Positions 5,334 to 6,043 of a stretch of 6,043 nucleotides of DNA are shown here, piece after piece. The position numbers and the translations under genes are program-made. Within the stretch, counting starts at the first letter, position 1, and every line of letters begins with the position of its first letter. Below the pieces are notes generated by a model. The model was not told the origin of the DNA and did no database searches. It saw only the letters and a list, made by a program, of their open reading frames with translations. This stretch comes from a bacterium. Lineage in GTDB: Bacteria; UBP14; UBA6098; B30-G16. The stretch lies in contig JALTEE010000230.1 in NCBI GenBank assembly GCA_027007865.1, positions 1-6,043 on the forward strand. Direction: 5' to 3'.

Positions 5334-5963
5334 TTATTTTTTCTTTTTCTTCTTATCCATCGGTTTCTCATAGACTTTATCTATCAATCCATATTCCAGT
5401 GCCTCGAATGGCGACATAAAAAAGTTCCTATCCGTATCATGCTCGATTTTTTCGATTGGCTGTCCTGTGTGATGCGAAAGGATTTCGTTTAAAATCTGCT
5501 TCATCTTTTGAAGTTCTCGCGTATGAATTTCGATATCTGTAACCTGTCCCTGCACGCCTCCCCAAGGCTGATGAATCATTACCCTCGAATTTGGCAGTGC
5601 CGTTCTTCTTCCTTTTTCACCGCCGGCGAGAAGCACAGCCGCCATCGAGGCAGCCTGACCGACTACCGTGGTGGCAATCGGCGCTTTTGAAAACTGCATC
5701 GTATCGTAAATCGCGAGTCCCGACGATACAAATCCGCCAGGAGAATTGATATACAACGAAATCGGTTTCGCAGGGTCTTCCGCTTCGAGAAACAACATTT
5801 GCGCAACTATAAGGTTTGCTACTTCATCCGTTATCACAGTGCCGAGAAAGATAATTCTATCTTTTAGCAATCTCGAAAAAATATCGAAAGCGCGTTCTCC
5901 GCGTCCTGTTTGTTCGACAACAATCGGAACCAATTGGCCGCTGACTTTCTTGTCTTCTGACAT
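5334..5963 (-). CDS. clpP: ClpP protease subunit with Asn at the catalytic Asp position
   Basis: ClpP forms the tetradecameric serine-protease chamber that degrades proteins fed by ClpX, ClpA or ClpC. The fold motifs are complete: LKDRIIFLG (33-41), the oxyanion strand INSPGG (72-77), nucleophile Ser106 in [14 protein letters not shown], and His131 in MIHQPWGG. The third triad position is Asn180 ([18 protein letters not shown]), where Asp is expected. Ser-His and His-Asn spacings (25 and 49) equal those of E. coli ClpP, so the alignment is ungapped. The codon is AAC at 5424-5426, one base from GAC. The C-terminus is six lysines (204-209). At 209 residues it is near family length, with no obvious long propeptide. 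A strong Shine-Dalgarno fixes the ATG, although the frame stays open upstream to the window edge. No clpX follows; any tig lies outside the window. Confidence 0.95.
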   Translation of the reverse strand: MSEDKKVSGQLVPIVVEQTGRGERAFDIFSRLLKDRIIFLGTVITDEVANLIVAQMLFLEAEDPAKPISLYINSPGGFVSSGLAIYDTMQFSKAPIATTVVGQAASMAAVLLAGGEKGRRTALPNSRVMIHQPWGGVQGQVTDIEIHTRELQKMKQILNEILSHHTGQPIEKIEHDTDRNFFMSPFEALEYGLIDKVYEKPMDKKKKKK

Positions 5964-5968
5964 AATAA

Positions 5969-5979
5969 CCTCCTCCTTT
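5969..5979 (-). promoter_or_regulatory. Strong Shine-Dalgarno of clpP
   Basis: AAAGGAGGAGG on the minus strand ends 5 nt before the ATG at 5963. It decides the start, because the clpP frame has no stop between the ATG and the window edge and a longer N-terminus could otherwise be proposed. The remaining ~60 bp to the edge are AT-rich. A TTGCGG and a TACAAA are present but only 15 bp apart, so I do not call a promoter. Confidence 0.8.
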
Positions 5980-6043
5980 AAGTTCCAAATTTGTATAAAT
6001 TTTTTGAAAACCGCAAGTATTTTCTCATTTTTATCTGCATAAA

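Noticed and set aside
5746..6042. Plus-strand open frames opposite clpP, and similar long antisense frames opposite der, dgt, plsY and the TPR gene
   Set aside because: They mirror the codon pattern of genuine genes on the other strand, have no ribosome sites or recognisable domains, and would overlap conserved enzymes entirely.
5978..6043. A frame open from the right edge ending in TAA just before clpP, as a possible tig 3' end
   Set aside because: The ~21 residues are basic and do not resemble a trigger-factor C-terminus. With such a short stretch the open frame means little.
5964..6043. An extended ClpP N-terminus, since the frame is open to the edge
   Set aside because: There is no in-frame ATG, GTG or TTG upstream in the window. 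The ATG at 5963 has a near-perfect Shine-Dalgarno, and the protein from there has the usual ClpP start.

Overview
This window holds seven complete protein genes of bacterial housekeeping type, with no RNA genes, mobile elements or CRISPR arrays that I can see. The genome is moderately AT-rich, with strongly AT-rich intergenic DNA, Shine-Dalgarno starts and a normal bacterial code. Der, PlsY, ClpP, SecG and a dNTP triphosphohydrolase all point to a free-living-type bacterium. The short MerR protein, the single-anchor TPR protein and the dGTPase type would suit a lineage of the FCB superphylum or a nearby candidate phylum. That placement comes from family memory, is weak, and no single gene settles it.

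The left half is a plus-strand cluster: der (ribosome-assembly GTPase, 180-1502), plsY (acyl-phosphate:glycerol-3-phosphate acyltransferase, 1592-2194) and a small MerR-type regulator (2194-2583). plsY and the MerR gene overlap by one base (TAATG), so they are probably translationally coupled. A sigma70-like promoter with a palindrome over its -10 precedes der. The 89-bp der-plsY gap holds a 22-codon reading frame of doubtful status.

The right half is on the minus strand, reading from the right edge: clpP (5963-5334), secG (5174-4830), dgt-type dNTP triphosphohydrolase (4716-3544) and a membrane-anchored TPR protein (3340-2612). These are separated by 113-203 bp gaps, and at least some carry their own promoter signals, so they look like separately started units rather than one tight operon. 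The two halves converge on a 28-bp gap (2584-2611) with no evident terminator.

The observation most worth following is in ClpP. Ser106 and His131 of the catalytic triad are present, but the third position, normally Asp, is Asn180 in an ungapped, well-conserved context. Second is a shared two-block motif (AGATTAGAT, 12 or 14 bp, TCATAGTTTT) upstream of both secG and the TPR gene. The TPR protein resembles the SecYEG-associated YfgM in layout, so the motif may link two translocon-related genes. Other signals are a perfect 19-bp tandem duplication upstream of secG and a strong dgt promoter with a palindrome over its -35. I see no evidence of an unknown multi-gene system here.
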